A DNA stretch of 64,000 nt from an uncultured Gallionellaceae bacterium (GCA_903847155.1 CAINCU010000012.1:62001-126000); one strand, 5' to 3'; shown: positions 26,906-37,573, counted from the first letter of the stretch. Numbers and translations: made by a program. The notes: generated from the sequence alone by a model not told the origin.

Positions 26906-27559
26906 ATGAGGAAGAAAATAGTATTGGCAGTCTTGCTTGCGGCGGCGCTTCCCATGTCGGCGTTGGCGGCAGTACGGGTGGATGCGCACCTTTCCACGTT
27001 GGGTGGAGGACTTGAGGTGGCCCTGCCTATTTCGGAAGGTTTTGATGCGCGTGTCGGCTTTAACCGGTTCAATCTTAGCTTTACCCAAAGTTCCGGCGGC
27101 TTGAATTACAAGGGCGACTTTAAGCTTTCCAGCGTTACGGCACTGGCCGACTGGCGGCCATTTAGCGGTACTGCCCACCTGACGGCGGGCGCGGTGTTTA
27201 ACGGCAACAAGTTTGCGATGAATGCCACTACCGTAGCGGGTTCTGTTTACAATATCAACGGCGCAAATTACACCGCAACAGGCGACGAAAGCATCGCCAC
27301 GGACGTGAGTTTCAACAAGGTTTCTCCTTACTTGGGATTCGGCTGGAGTGGTAATCCGAAACACTCGGGTCTTTCGTTCAGCACCGATTTCGGCCTGCTG
27401 TTTCAGGGCTCTCCTAAGGCTAGCGTAACCGCCACGGGTACTTGGAATGGTGCCAATCCCACGCAATTGGCTTCCGATGCACAGACTCAAATGAACGCCG
27501 ACCTGAAGAATTTCAAGATTTATCCAGTGGCTTCGGTGGGCATCGCTTACGCATTTTAA
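26906..27559 (+). CDS. Outer membrane beta-barrel protein
   Basis: A 217-residue exported protein. Signal peptide MRKKIVLAVLLAAALPMSALA with cleavage after residue 21. The mature part has alternating beta-strand segments (GFDARVGFNRFNLSF, YKGDFKLSSVTALADW, and others), and a terminal strand SVGIAYAF ending in Phe, the signal recognised by the BAM machinery. Looks like an eight-strand barrel of the OmpA/OmpW size class. Ligand or function unknown. Good RBS (AGGAG), followed by a stem-loop. Confidence 0.72.
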   Translation: MRKKIVLAVLLAAALPMSALAAVRVDAHLSTLGGGLEVALPISEGFDARVGFNRFNLSFTQSSGGLNYKGDFKLSSVTALADWRPFSGTAHLTAGAVFNGNKFAMNATTVAGSVYNINGANYTATGDESIATDVSFNKVSPYLGFGWSGNPKHSGLSFSTDFGLLFQGSPKASVTATGTWNGANPTQLASDAQTQMNADLKNFKIYPVASVGIAYAF

Positions 27560-27582
27560 CGGTTGAAAAAGGAACGTAGCGC

Positions 27583-27606
27583 AAGGCCTGCAGCGATGCA
27601 GGCCTT
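27583..27606 (+). terminator. Stem-loop after the outer membrane protein gene
   Basis: Perfect 10-bp stem AAGGCCTGCA / TGCAGGCCTT around a GCGA tetraloop, followed by GTTGTTG. The T tract is weak, so termination may be partial. Confidence 0.65.
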
Positions 27607-27627
27607 GTTGTTGATAAAGGGATAAAA

Positions 27628-28290
27628 GTGAATCTGGCGTTATTCGATCTGGACAATACCTTGCTGAGCGGTGATAGCGATTTCGAGTGGTCACAATTTT
27701 TGATCGAGCTAGGAGTGCTCGATCGCGAATTGTTCGAGGCGAAGAATCTTGCGTTCTACGAGCAATACAAGGCGGGAACCTTGGACATCCACGAGTTCCT
27801 AGACTTTCAACTCAAGCCGTTGTCGCGCCATGCGCGCCGTGTGTTGGATGAATGGCACGCGGAATTCATGCGTGTCAAAGTGCGTCCGATGATGGGTGAG
27901 AAAGCGCGTGAATTGGTGGCGCAGCACAAGGCGGCAGGTGATGTGTGCGCGATCGTCACCGCCACCAACAGCTTCGTGACCGCGCCCATCGCGCACGAAT
28001 TCGGCGTGGAGCATCTGATCGCCACCGATCCGGAAGAGGTGAATGGCGAATTCACTGGGCAAGTGGCGGGTGTGCCGAGCTTCCGCGAGGGCAAGGTGAC
28101 GCGGATGGAAAACTGGTTGGCGCAACACGGTTGGAATTGGAAAAGTTTCGAACAGTCGTGGTTCTACAGCGATTCCATGAACGATCTGCCGCTGCTAGGC
28201 AAAGTCAAACATCCGGTCGCGGTCGATCCCGATCCAACTTTGCGCAAACATGCTGAAGAACAAGGTTGGACGGTCATTTCCCTGCGCTGA
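27628..28290 (+). CDS. HAD-superfamily phosphatase, SerB/HAD-IB type
   Basis: A 220-residue cytoplasmic phosphatase. HAD motif I is LALFDLDNTLLSGDSDFEW, motif II is the IVTATNSFVTAPIAHEFGV region, motif III a Lys in SFREGKVTRMENWLAQ and motif IV SWFYSDSMNDLPLLG. A helical cap lies at about residues 15-90. Members of this subfamily include phosphoserine phosphatases and less specific HAD-IB hydrolases, and in many proteobacteria such a gene precedes pcnB. The substrate is unknown. GTG start with an AAAGGG RBS. Confidence 0.85.
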   Translation: MNLALFDLDNTLLSGDSDFEWSQFLIELGVLDRELFEAKNLAFYEQYKAGTLDIHEFLDFQLKPLSRHARRVLDEWHAEFMRVKVRPMMGEKARELVAQHKAAGDVCAIVTATNSFVTAPIAHEFGVEHLIATDPEEVNGEFTGQVAGVPSFREGKVTRMENWLAQHGWNWKSFEQSWFYSDSMNDLPLLGKVKHPVAVDPDPTLRKHAEEQGWTVISLR

Positions 28291-28313
28291 ACAGAAGGTA
28301 TCGGGGTGCGGTG

Positions 28314-28348
28314 TATAATTCCGCGCATCGCCGCAACCCTCGCGGCGA
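28314..28348 (+). promoter_or_regulatory. Possible -10 box and hairpin ahead of pcnB
   Basis: TATAAT at 28314-28319 with no convincing -35, then an inverted repeat TCGCCGC-AACCCTC-GCGGCGA at 28328-28348 that would sit in the 5' leader of pcnB. Could be a promoter with a structured leader; weak evidence. Confidence 0.4.
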
Positions 28349-28366
28349 TTTCAACTTTTACAGACA

Positions 28367-29713
28367 ATGATAAAAAGACTGTTAAAAAAGGTGTTTGGTA
28401 AAGCCGCTCCAAAGAGTGAAGTGGGCGCGGAGCATTTGATTTCCTTCAAGGAACACAAGGTGAGCCGCGACGGCATCAGCTATGGTGCGAAGCGCGTCAC
28501 CGATGGTTTGCAGGCGGCTGGTTTTAAGGCTTTCGTGGTGGGTGGCGCAGTGCGCGATTTGCTGCTGAATCGCCAACCCAAGGATTTTGATGTCGCCACC
28601 AATGCCACACCGGAAGAAGTGCGCCGGGTGTTCCGCCGCGCACGCATCATCGGGCGGCGTTTCCGCCTGGTGCATGTGATGTTCGGCGAAGAGACGGTAG
28701 AAGTCTCCACTTTCCGTCGCGCCGTTGACGCAGTGGATGCTGAGACTGACGAGCATGGACGCATCCTGCGCGACAACGAGTTTGGCGATCAGCAGCAGGA
28801 TGCCGAACGCCGAGATTTCACTGCCAATGCGCTGTTCTACGATCCCACCACGCAAGAAATACTCGACTACCACAACGGCTATGCCGACATCCTCGCCAAC
28901 ACTTTACGTATGATCGGCGACCCGGAAGTACGTTACCGTGAAGACCCGGTGCGCATGCTGCGCGCGGTGCGGCTCTCGGCCAAGCTGGGCATGAAACTGG
29001 ATCAGGCGACCGCTGCGCCGATTTTCAAAATGAAAGAACTGCTGAGCAATGTGCCGGAGGCGCGTTTGTTTGACGAAATGCTCAAGCTGTTGTTATCCGG
29101 CCATGCGTTGCCCTGCATCAAGAAGCTGCGCGCCATGGATTTGCACCACGGCATGCTGCCGATGCTGGATGTGATCCTCGAACAACCGATGGGCGAGAAG
29201 TTCGTCATGCTGGCGTTGCAAAACACCGACCAGCGTATCGCTGAAGAGAAAGCCACGTCGCCCGCATTTTTGTTCGGCGCATTGTTGTGGCACGAAGTGT
29301 TGGCGACATGGAAAGCCAAGCAGGCTACGGGTGAGCGACCGATTGCCGCGATGCATGCAGCGATGGACGAAGTATTGGAACGCCAGCGCGTGCAGCTCGC
29401 CATCCCGCGCCGTTATGACACGGTGATGAAAGAATTGTGGTTGTTGCAACCGCGTTTCGAGCAACGCGGCGGACAGCGTCCCATGCGCCTGCTGGCCTTG
29501 CCGCGCTTCCGTGCTGCGTATGATTTTCTGCTGTTGCGATGCCAGAGCGGCGAAGTGGATACTGAACTGGGCACATGGTGGGAAGAGTTTCAGCATGCCA
29601 GCGACGAGCGTCGTGCCGAGATGTTGTTGCCGGACACCGGCGGTCCCAAGAAACGTCGCCGCCGTACCAAGAAACCCGGCGCAGCAGCGCAAGCCGAACT
29701 GCCCATAGATTAA
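28367..29713 (+). CDS. pcnB: Poly(A) polymerase I
   Basis: Adds 3' poly(A) tails that mark RNAs for decay. The 448-residue protein has the class II nucleotidyltransferase core, GFKAFVVGGAVRDLLLNRQP, followed by KDFDVATNATPEEVRRVFRR with the two catalytic Asp residues, and the RRDFTANALFYDP motif. The C-terminal tail is very basic (KKRRRRTKKPGAAA), as in PcnB rather than in CCA-adding enzymes. Its TAA overlaps the ATG of folK (TAATG), so pcnB-folK-dgk-panBC form one operon. Confidence 0.95.
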   Translation: MIKRLLKKVFGKAAPKSEVGAEHLISFKEHKVSRDGISYGAKRVTDGLQAAGFKAFVVGGAVRDLLLNRQPKDFDVATNATPEEVRRVFRRARIIGRRFRLVHVMFGEETVEVSTFRRAVDAVDAETDEHGRILRDNEFGDQQQDAERRDFTANALFYDPTTQEILDYHNGYADILANTLRMIGDPEVRYREDPVRMLRAVRLSAKLGMKLDQATAAPIFKMKELLSNVPEARLFDEMLKLLLSGHALPCIKKLRAMDLHHGMLPMLDVILEQPMGEKFVMLALQNTDQRIAEEKATSPAFLFGALLWHEVLATWKAKQATGERPIAAMHAAMDEVLERQRVQLAIPRRYDTVMKELWLLQPRFEQRGGQRPMRLLALPRFRAAYDFLLLRCQSGEVDTELGTWWEEFQHASDERRAEMLLPDTGGPKKRRRRTKKPGAAAQAELPID

Positions 29714-30192
29714 TGAAACACGTGGCATTCATCGGGCTGGGCAGCAATCTGGCTGATCCGATTGCGCAGGTATTGCATGCGTTTGAAGCTTTGGAAAATC
29801 TGCCGCAAACGCAGGTGCTGCGCCATTCTTCGCTGTATCGCAGTGCGCCGGTGGGCTATCTGGAGCAACCGGATTTCATCAACGCGGTGGCGCAACTTGA
29901 AACCGGATTAGCTCCGCGCGAACTGTTGGAGATGCTGTTGGCGCTGGAGCACGAATGCGGACGCACCCGCGAATTTTGCAATGCGCCGCGCACACTTGAT
30001 CTGGATGTGTTGCTCTACGATGATCTGATTCATCATGAACACGGTTTGACCATCCCGCATCCGCAGATGCATCTGCGCGCGTTCGTGTTGCAGCCCTTGT
30101 TGGAGATCGCGCCAGACTGCGTCATCCCGGGTGTCGGTTCGGCTGCGGAAGCCGTATTGCATTGCACGGGACAAATACTGGAGCGGCTTTAA
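29713..30192 (+). CDS. folK: HPPK, 6-hydroxymethyl-dihydropterin pyrophosphokinase
   Basis: Transfers pyrophosphate from ATP in folate synthesis. The 159-residue protein starts HVAFIGLGSNLADP, has SSLYRSAPVGYLEQPDFINA, the two-metal site region NAPRTLDLDVLLYDD and PHPQMHLRAFVLQPL, all normal. The ATG at 29713 overlaps the pcnB stop by one base. dgk starts immediately after the stop with no gap. Confidence 0.96.
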   Translation: MKHVAFIGLGSNLADPIAQVLHAFEALENLPQTQVLRHSSLYRSAPVGYLEQPDFINAVAQLETGLAPRELLEMLLALEHECGRTREFCNAPRTLDLDVLLYDDLIHHEHGLTIPHPQMHLRAFVLQPLLEIAPDCVIPGVGSAAEAVLHCTGQILERL

Positions 30193-30837
30193 ATGCCTCT
30201 GAGTAAATATCGTTACATCGTGGTGGAAGGCCCCATCGGCGTGGGTAAGACCAGCCTCGCGCAGCGCTTGGCCGACCATGCGGAAGTGCAGCCCATGCTG
30301 GAGAAGCCGCAGGAAAATCCTTTTCTGGCGAAGTTTTATCAAGATCCGGTGCGCTATGCACTGCCCACACAATTATTCTTTCTATTCCAGCGCGTCAACG
30401 AAGTGCGCGATATGGCGCAGATGGATATGTTCCAAAGCCGTACCGTATCCGATTACTTGTTCGAGAAAGATGCGCTGTTCGCGCGCCTGACCTTGAGCGA
30501 CGACGAATACAAGTTGTATCAGACCATCCAGCAGGGGCTGGCAGCGCAAGCGCCTGTGCCGGATTTGGTTATTTATTTGCAGGCACCGGTTTATACGCTG
30601 GTCGAGCGCGTGCGGCGACGCGGCAACCGTTACGAGAAAACCATTCAGGATGATTATCTGGCGCGTCTGGCCGAAAGCTATGGCGAGTTTTTCCATCACT
30701 ATGACGAAGCGCCACTGCTGGTGGTGAATAGCGAAAACCTGAACTTTGTGGATAATGCGGACGACTTCAATCTGTTGCTGGAACGTATTTCCAAAATGCG
30801 CGGTCAAAGAGAATATTTTAATGTGGGGGCACAATGA
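30193..30837 (+). CDS. Deoxynucleoside kinase (dAdo/dCyd type)
   Basis: Salvage kinase of 214 residues. The P-loop is [15 protein letters not shown] near residues 11-25, the DRY/SRT-like motif is [16 protein letters not shown] and the lid has [13 protein letters not shown]. Family members phosphorylate deoxyadenosine, deoxyguanosine or deoxycytidine. A location between folK and panB is common in betaproteobacteria. Its TGA overlaps the panB ATG by 3 bases. Confidence 0.88.
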   Translation: MPLSKYRYIVVEGPIGVGKTSLAQRLADHAEVQPMLEKPQENPFLAKFYQDPVRYALPTQLFFLFQRVNEVRDMAQMDMFQSRTVSDYLFEKDALFARLTLSDDEYKLYQTIQQGLAAQAPVPDLVIYLQAPVYTLVERVRRRGNRYEKTIQDDYLARLAESYGEFFHHYDEAPLLVVNSENLNFVDNADDFNLLLERISKMRGQREYFNVGAQ

Positions 30838-31625
30838 GAAAGACGCTCACGACTTTGCAAACCATGCGCAGCAAGGGCGAGAAGATTGCTGTGCTGACTT
30901 GCTACGACGCCAGTTTTGCCGCGCTGCTCGAAGCGCAGGGCGTGGATGTGCTGCTGGTCGGCGATTCGCTGGGTATGGTGTTGCAGGGGCACGAGACCAC
31001 ACTGCCGGTCACTATCACCGATATGATCTATCACACCGATTGCGTGGTGCGCGGCGCGCAGCAAGCGTTCATTATCGCCGACATGCCATTCGGCACCTCG
31101 CAAGTCAGCCCGCGTGAAACCTTCGCCTACGCCGCGCAACTGATGGCGGCGGGCGCGCAGATGGTCAAGCTGGAAGGCGGGGCGGAGATGGTGGAGACCG
31201 TGCATTTTCTTACCTCGCGCGGCATCGCCGTGTGCGGCCACCTCGGTCTCACCCCGCAATCGGTCAATCAGCTCGGTGGTTACAAAGTGCAGGGCAAGAG
31301 CGATGCCGCCGCGCAGCAGTTGCTGCACGATGCGCTGGCCTTGCAACAAGCGGGCGCGGGCATGCTGGTGCTGGAAGCCATTCCTGCCGTCCTCGCTGCA
31401 CAAGTCACCGCGCAGCTTTCCATTCCCACCATCGGCATCGGTGCGGGCGCGGCCTGTTCCGGCCAGGTACTGGTGGTGTATGACATGCTCGGCATTTACC
31501 CCGGCAAGAAAGCGCGCTTCGTCAAAGACTTCATGCAGGGTGCGACATCCATTGCGCAAGCGGTCGCCAACTATGTTGCTGAAGTGAAATCGGGCACGTT
31601 CCCCACGGCGGAACATTCTTTCTGA
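30834..31625 (+). CDS. panB: Ketopantoate hydroxymethyltransferase
   Basis: First committed step of pantothenate synthesis, using 5,10-methylene-THF. The 263-residue TIM-barrel has the [15 protein letters not shown] motif with the Mg-binding Asp, the [12 protein letters not shown] segment, [11 protein letters not shown] and the [21 protein letters not shown] signature. Coupled to dgk upstream and to panC downstream (TGATG). Confidence 0.97.
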   Translation: MRKTLTTLQTMRSKGEKIAVLTCYDASFAALLEAQGVDVLLVGDSLGMVLQGHETTLPVTITDMIYHTDCVVRGAQQAFIIADMPFGTSQVSPRETFAYAAQLMAAGAQMVKLEGGAEMVETVHFLTSRGIAVCGHLGLTPQSVNQLGGYKVQGKSDAAAQQLLHDALALQQAGAGMLVLEAIPAVLAAQVTAQLSIPTIGIGAGAACSGQVLVVYDMLGIYPGKKARFVKDFMQGATSIAQAVANYVAEVKSGTFPTAEHSF

Positions 31626-32452
31626 TGCAGCTCATCCATACTGTTTCCGAACTGCACGCCCGTTTGGCGAATGAAAAAGCCATCGCCTTTGTGCCCACCA
31701 TGGGCAATCTGCACGAAGGCCATATCGAGCTGGCGCGCATGGCGCGTAAGCGCGGGACTTGTATCGTGGTGAGCATTTTCGTCAATCCTTTACAGTTCGG
31801 CCCCAACGAAGATTTCGACAAATATCCGCGCACGCTGGAAGCGGACTGCGTCAAGCTGCAAGGGCTGGCTGATGTGGTGTTCGCGCCCGCTGTTAGCGAG
31901 ATGTATCCTGCAAAGCAAACCATCTATGTCGAACTGCCGCCCATCGCCAATGAGTTGTGCGGGGAATTTCGTTCCGGACATTTTCGCGGTGTGGCAACGG
32001 TGGTGCTGAAATTGTTCAATCTGGTGCAGCCGCAGATCGCTATCTTCGGCAAGAAGGATTATCAGCAACTGGCCATCATTCGGCAGATGGTCACCCAATT
32101 CAATTTACCCATTGAAATTATCGGCGCGGAAACCTCGCGCGCAGCAGACGGGCTGGCGCTGTCGTCGCGCAACCAGTATTTGTCTGCCGATGAGCGAACC
32201 GAAGCGGTGTATTTGAGTCAAACCTTAGCTAAGGTGCGCGAATCCTTGGTTGGCGGGGCGAATGGATATGCGGCGCTGGAGGCTGAAGCTGGCGCGGCGC
32301 TTGCCAAGCGCGGCTGGCAGGTGGAGTATGTGGCCATACGTCGGCAGTCTGATTTGGGTATCCCCGTTGAGGGTGAGCGCAAACTAGTGGTGTTGGCGGC
32401 AGCATGTTTGGGCAAAACGCGCTTGATCGATAATCTGGAAGTTTGTCTTTAA
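31625..32452 (+). CDS. panC: Pantothenate synthetase
   Basis: Joins pantoate and beta-alanine via pantoyl-adenylate. The 275-residue protein carries the adenylate-forming HIGH-like motif [31 protein letters not shown], the [16 protein letters not shown] segment and the KMSKS-like [10 protein letters not shown]. The normal length is 270-290. The start overlaps the panB stop by one base. Confidence 0.97.
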   Translation: MQLIHTVSELHARLANEKAIAFVPTMGNLHEGHIELARMARKRGTCIVVSIFVNPLQFGPNEDFDKYPRTLEADCVKLQGLADVVFAPAVSEMYPAKQTIYVELPPIANELCGEFRSGHFRGVATVVLKLFNLVQPQIAIFGKKDYQQLAIIRQMVTQFNLPIEIIGAETSRAADGLALSSRNQYLSADERTEAVYLSQTLAKVRESLVGGANGYAALEAEAGAALAKRGWQVEYVAIRRQSDLGIPVEGERKLVVLAAACLGKTRLIDNLEVCL

Positions 32453-32470
32453 CGCCCGGACGTTTATAAT
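32443..32470 (+). promoter_or_regulatory. Candidate sigma-70 promoter for panD
   Basis: TTGTCT at 32443-32448 and TATAAT at 32465-32470 with a 16-base spacer, spanning the end of panC. It would let panD be transcribed apart from panBC. Confidence 0.5.
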
Positions 32471-32506
32471 GCGCGCCCCCGCGTTATGGGGCCAGAGGAG
32501 GTGAAT

Positions 32507-32890
32507 ATGCAACGAACCATGCTACAGGCCAAATTGCACCGCGTGCGCGTGACGCAGTCCGAACTGCATTACGAGGGTTCGTGCGCCATCGACGATGATT
32601 TGCTGGATGCCTCCGGTATCAAGGAATACCAGCAGATTGACATCTACAACGTCACCAACGGCGAACGTTTCACCACCTATGCCATCCGCGCCGAACGCGG
32701 CTCGCGTACCATCTCGGTGAATGGTGCGGCAGCACACAAGGCTGATCCCGGCGATATTCTCATCATCGCGACTTACTCTATTTATTCCGAGCTGGAGTTG
32801 CAGCTATACCATCCCACCCTCGTCTATGTGGATGAGCATAACGGCATCATCGGTCAGCGCAACCGTATCCCGGTACAAGCTGCAGCTTAA
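32507..32890 (+). CDS. panD: Aspartate 1-decarboxylase proenzyme
   Basis: Makes beta-alanine for PanC. The 127-residue proenzyme self-cleaves between Gly24 and Ser25 in HYEGSCAID to form the pyruvoyl cofactor; these residues are intact. [20 protein letters not shown] and the [10 protein letters not shown] end are typical. The ATG at 32507 is chosen because AGGAGG lies just upstream; a 7-codon in-frame extension lacks an RBS. Confidence 0.96.
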   Translation: MQRTMLQAKLHRVRVTQSELHYEGSCAIDDDLLDASGIKEYQQIDIYNVTNGERFTTYAIRAERGSRTISVNGAAAHKADPGDILIIATYSIYSELELQLYHPTLVYVDEHNGIIGQRNRIPVQAAA

Positions 32891-32907
32891 GAATATCGAA
32901 TCAAAAC

Positions 32908-32936
32908 AAAACGCCTCGGAAACGGGGCGTTTTGCA
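32908..32936 (+). terminator. Rho-independent terminator after panD
   Basis: AAAACGCC paired with GGCGTTTT around TCGGAAACGG, ending in a short T tract. Closes the pcnB-panD transcript. Confidence 0.8.
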
Positions 32937-32961
32937 TTGCAGTTAAAAACATGATCTCGTG

Positions 32962-33027
32962 AAGATTCCCGTCAATAGGCGATCTGCATCATGCGATTGA
33001 TGGAGATTGCCGTGCTTCCTGGCTTGC
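32962..33027 (-). repeat. Dispersed 66-bp palindromic element, copy 3
   Basis: Minus orientation: CCCGTCAATAGGCGATC near the left end, GGCTTGC at the right end. It lies between the convergent panD and purB genes. Confidence 0.85.
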
Positions 33028-33052
33028 GACGTGATTGGCTGTTGAAAAACTG

Positions 33053-34456
<1,404 letters not shown>

Positions 34457-34471
34457 TTACGTGAAACCCGC

Positions 34472-35524
34472 TCAGGCTGGTGTTTGGTTGAGGTACAAGG
34501 TGCGCGTGGGGAAGGGCATCTCCGCGCCGTGTTTAGCGATGATGGCGGCAACTTTGAGCAGCACATCATGTTTGACGGCGTGGAACTGCGCCAGCTCGGT
34601 GCACTTGCTGAAAGCCTGAATGACGAAGTTGAGCGAGGAGTCGGCAAATTGATCGAAGGCCACGACTGTATCGGGCATGTTGTCGATTTGCGGGTGGCTG
34701 TTCAGCATCGTGCGCACTTCTTCGACAATGGCGTCCATCTTGTCCAGGTCGTCGTAACGCAAGCCGATGGTTTCGCGGATACGGCGGTGCGACATGCGCG
34801 ACGGATTCTCCAGCACGCTGGAAGTGAATAAGGCGTTGGGCACGAAGATCAGCGTCATGTCGAGGGAGCGCAGGCGGGTCTGCCGCCAGCCGATGTATTC
34901 GACCGTGCCATCGATCTGTTTGTCTGCCGAACGTATTTTTTCTCCCACATTGAACGGACGGTCCAGATGGATCACCAATCCGCCAAATAAATTCGCCAGC
35001 AGATCCTTGGCGGCGAAACCCACCGCGATACCGCCCATGCCGCCGAAGGCCAGCACGCCGGAGATGCTGAATCCCAATGTTTGCATGACGGCCAGCGCGG
35101 CGGTCACGATCACCGCGATGCGCGAAACTTTGCTCAAGCCATCCACCGTGGTGCGATCTACTTCTTCGCCCGCCTGGCTGCGGGCAGCGACCACGTTGTC
35201 AGCCAGTTCGTGGATCAGTCTGAACAGAAACCATGCGGTGCAGAGCGTGACTGCGATGTTGCGTGCGGGCTCGATATATTCGAGCAATTGCTCGCCGGTT
35301 TGGCGATGGATCAGGTGCAGCGCGAAAGAAATGCCGGTCAGCCAGATCAATACGGGCAGCGGCTTGTGCGCCGCAGCAATCAGCGAGTCATCCCAAATGG
35401 TCTCGGTGCGCGCCGCGATCTTCGCGGCGCGGTGTAATAAGCGTTGTGCCATGAAATGCGCTGCGATAGTGCCGGCGAGTACCAATAGCAAACGGATAAT
35501 TTCTGGACTCAGGTGTTCGGACAT
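34472..35524 (-). CDS. MscS-family mechanosensitive ion channel
   Basis: Inner membrane channel of 350 residues that opens under tension. Hydrophobic segments cover about residues 8-28, 55-75, 85-105 and 128-150. The pore-lining helix and hinge read GFSISGVLAFGGMGGIAVGF, then AAKDLLANLFGG, the MscS signature. A beta domain with LDRPFNVGEKI follows, then the cytoplasmic alpha/beta domain. It lies 15 bases after mnmA in the same operon. Confidence 0.92.
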   Translation of the reverse strand: MSEHLSPEIIRLLLVLAGTIAAHFMAQRLLHRAAKIAARTETIWDDSLIAAAHKPLPVLIWLTGISFALHLIHRQTGEQLLEYIEPARNIAVTLCTAWFLFRLIHELADNVVAARSQAGEEVDRTTVDGLSKVSRIAVIVTAALAVMQTLGFSISGVLAFGGMGGIAVGFAAKDLLANLFGGLVIHLDRPFNVGEKIRSADKQIDGTVEYIGWRQTRLRSLDMTLIFVPNALFTSSVLENPSRMSHRRIRETIGLRYDDLDKMDAIVEEVRTMLNSHPQIDNMPDTVVAFDQFADSSLNFVIQAFSKCTELAQFHAVKHDVLLKVAAIIAKHGAEMPFPTRTLYLNQTPA

Positions 35525-35539
35525 GGTGTCTCCTTAAAT

Positions 35540-36709
35540 TTACTTGATGATGCCGCCACCGAGGCAGATTTCGCCGTCATATACCACGACGGATTGGCCG
35601 GGAGTGACTGCCCATTGGGCTTCTTCGAAGTCGAAATGGGCGGTGGCATTTTCCATCAATGCGAAATGGCAAGCGGCATCCTGTTGGCGATAGCGCGTCT
35701 TGGCGGCGTAACTTTGCGTGGCATCAGGCGCATGACCGCTGATCCAGTGCATGTCCAGCGCATCCAGTTGCTGGTTGAACAGCAACGGATGGTCGTGTCC
35801 CTGCACCACGATCAGACGGTTGCGCGGCATGTCCTTGCCCGCCACGAACCACGGTTCGCCCGTAGTTTCGCGCGAACCGCCGATGCCAAGTCCTTGACGC
35901 TGGCCTATGGTATAGAACGACAGGCCGATGTGCTGACCGACAACGTTTCCTTCTGGCGTGCGGTTGCGACACGGTGGCGTGGAATGCTCTGGCGCGGGAG
36001 CAACCGCATGTGACCCCCTCCCGCAATCTGGCCTGTCGGCTAACGTGTCGGGGGTCACCATATCTCCCGGTTTGGTGGGCAAATATTGAGTCAGGAATTC
36101 GCGGAACGGGCGCTCGCCGATAAAACAGATGCCGGTGCTGTCTTTCTTCGAATGGTTGGAAAGATGGTGTTCGCGCGCGATGTCGCGTACTTGCGATTTG
36201 AGAATTTGTCCCAGCGGGAACATGGCTTTGCTTAACTGTTGCTGGTTCAAGCGTTGTAGAAAATAACTCTGGTCTTTGCTGTCGTCTCTGGCTTTCATTA
36301 GTTGGAACGAGCCATCCACTTCGCGCACTTGCGCGTAATGCCCGGTAGCGATGGCATCCGCACCCAGGCGGATGGCGTGATCCAGAAAGGCTTTGAATTT
36401 GATCTCGGAATTGCACAGGATGTCCGGGTTCGGCGTGCGACCGGCCTCGTATTCGCGCAGGAAGTAGCTGAACACGCGATCTTTATATTCCTTGGCGAAG
36501 TTCACTGCCTCGATGGGAATGCCGATGGTGTCGGCTACCGCGACCGCGTCGATCAGATCCTGGCGCGAAGAACAATATTCGCTGTCGTCATCGTCTTCCC
36601 AGTTCTTCATGAACAGGCCGATGACTTCATAGCCCTGTTGTTTCAAGAGGAGTGCCGTGACCGAGGAATCCACGCCGCCGGACATGCCGACAACGACACA
36701 CTTACTCAT
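35540..36709 (-). CDS. mnmA: tRNA 2-thiouridylase MnmA with an unusual internal insertion
   Basis: Thiolates U34 of tRNA-Glu, Gln and Lys. The 389-residue protein has the PP-loop [15 protein letters not shown] near residues 8-22, catalytic Cys99 in [12 protein letters not shown] and Cys195 in [12 protein letters not shown], and the C-terminal beta domain. Between KPGDMVTPD (ending residue 221) and [12 protein letters not shown] (from 254) there are 32 extra residues with Pro, Arg, His and Cys that the family does not have. Without them the length would be a normal 357. The reading frame stays open, so function may persist since the loop is probably at the surface. Confidence 0.94.
   Translation of the reverse strand: MSKCVVVGMSGGVDSSVTALLLKQQGYEVIGLFMKNWEDDDDSEYCSSRQDLIDAVAVADTIGIPIEAVNFAKEYKDRVFSYFLREYEAGRTPNPDILCNSEIKFKAFLDHAIRLGADAIATGHYAQVREVDGSFQLMKARDDSKDQSYFLQRLNQQQLSKAMFPLGQILKSQVRDIAREHHLSNHSKKDSTGICFIGERPFREFLTQYLPTKPGDMVTPDTLADRPDCGRGSHAVAPAPEHSTPPCRNRTPEGNVVGQHIGLSFYTIGQRQGLGIGGSRETTGEPWFVAGKDMPRNRLIVVQGHDHPLLFNQQLDALDMHWISGHAPDATQSYAAKTRYRQQDAACHFALMENATAHFDFEEAQWAVTPGQSVVVYDGEICLGGGIIK
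35951..36058. repeat. Two stem-loops inserted in frame within mnmA
   Basis: The 96 bases 35951-36046 are absent from a normal mnmA. With the flank they hold two perfect 9-bp inverted repeats in tandem: TGCGGTTGC (35959-35967) with GCAACCGCA (36000-36008), and GTGACCCCC (36010-36018) with GGGGGTCAC (36050-36058). The insert is a multiple of three and encodes residues 222-253 of MnmA. It looks like a mobile palindromic element tolerated inside a coding region. Confidence 0.75.
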
Positions 36710-37148
36710 AGTGAGTAATCAATTCCAGAGGATAACGTTTGCCCGCAAGGTAATCTTCCACGCAGCGCAGAATCAGCGGGCTGCGGTGGCGAGCTTGCGT
36801 GGCTCGGATTTCGTCCGGTGTCATCCACACGGCGCGCACGATGCCTTTATCCAATGCTTGTTCGGGGTGGTGGGCGAGGATGCTTCCGCCGAAGGCGAAG
36901 CGCAGGTAGGTGATGTTGGCAGCGGTGGAGTGCCAGCGATAAATGCCGATCAGGAATTCCGGCTTGAAATCGTAGGCTGATTCCTCCAATACTTCGCGCG
37001 CGGCTCCTGCGGGCAGCGTTTCGTTGGCTTCCCAGTGTCCGGCGGGCTGGTTGAATAGCAGACCTTGCGGTGTGTGTTCTTCCACCAGTAAGAACTTGCC
37101 ATCCTGCTCAAGGACGGCGGCGACAGTGGCATGTGGTTTCCAGATCAT
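36702..37148 (-). CDS. NUDIX hydrolase (NudJ-like)
   Basis: A 148-residue pyrophosphohydrolase. The Nudix box is present as [20 protein letters not shown] with the E and G positions intact. The N-terminus [21 protein letters not shown] and the QPAGHWE segment resemble NudJ, a thiamine-pyrophosphate and nucleotide phosphatase that is often found beside mnmA. It overlaps mnmA by 8 bases and leads the operon. Confidence 0.88.
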   Translation of the reverse strand: MIWKPHATVAAVLEQDGKFLLVEEHTPQGLLFNQPAGHWEANETLPAGAAREVLEESAYDFKPEFLIGIYRWHSTAANITYLRFAFGGSILAHHPEQALDKGIVRAVWMTPDEIRATQARHRSPLILRCVEDYLAGKRYPLELITHYE

Positions 37149-37170
37149 GGCGGGATTTTAAACGAAATAA

Positions 37171-37198
37171 AAAAAGCAGGGTCGCCCCTGCTTTTTTT
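37171..37198 (-). terminator. Strong terminator after the small Ala/Lys-rich gene
   Basis: AAAAAGCAGGG and CCCTGCTTTTT pair around TCGC, with A and T runs on both sides. It ends the minus-strand gene at 37220-37453 and lies just upstream of the nudix gene. Confidence 0.88.
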
Positions 37199-37219
37199 AA
37201 TTACAACGATATTGCGATA

Positions 37220-37453
37220 TTACTGAGCAGCGGCTTCAGCCTTCTTTGCAGCCTTTTTCTTGCCGTGGTGCTTGCCGGCCTTCTTAGCTGGCTTAGCTTC
37301 TTCCTTAGCAGCAGGAGCAGCCTTAGTAGCAGCGGCAGCAGCAGGAGCAGCAACAGGAGCAGCAACAACAGCTGGCTTAGCAGCATCAGCAGCAACAGCG
37401 GAGAAAGAAGCAACAGCGAACAAAGCAGCGATCAGTGTGGATACCAGTTTCAT
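37220..37453 (-). CDS. Small exported Ala/Pro/Lys-rich protein, unknown function
   Basis: A 77-residue protein. Signal peptide MKLVSTLIAALFAVASFSAVA, then a low-complexity mature part: alanine and proline first (AAPVAAPAAAAATKAAPAA), then lysine-rich (KAGKHHGKKKAAKKAEAAAQ). The ATG at 37453 is preferred to one four codons earlier because it starts the signal peptide and has AGGAGA-like spacing upstream. The charge suggests an envelope-associated or nucleic-acid/LPS-binding protein; that is inference. Monocistronic with a strong terminator. Confidence 0.68.
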   Translation of the reverse strand: MKLVSTLIAALFAVASFSAVAADAAKPAVVAAPVAAPAAAAATKAAPAAKEEAKPAKKAGKHHGKKKAAKKAEAAAQ

Positions 37454-37573
37454 TTGAGACTCCATTATTTTAGTAGGTTAATAAACGTTTAAGACACTAC
37501 TCGTGTCGGAAGCTACAACGCAGTCACGTTTCATTGCGTTGACAATTCAATCGAAAAATTTTGAATTGAATTT

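Noticed and set aside
32486-32506. An upstream ATG extending PanD by seven residues
   Set aside because: No RBS before it, while AGGAGG directly precedes the family-typical start at 32507.
35513-36013. A 166-codon plus-strand frame opposite mnmA
   Set aside because: Antisense to a clear enzyme gene, no RBS and no motif.
37201-37413. A 70-codon Leu-rich minus-strand frame
   Set aside because: It is a frame shadow of the Ala/Lys-rich exported protein; GCA/GCT runs read as CTG/CTC in that frame.
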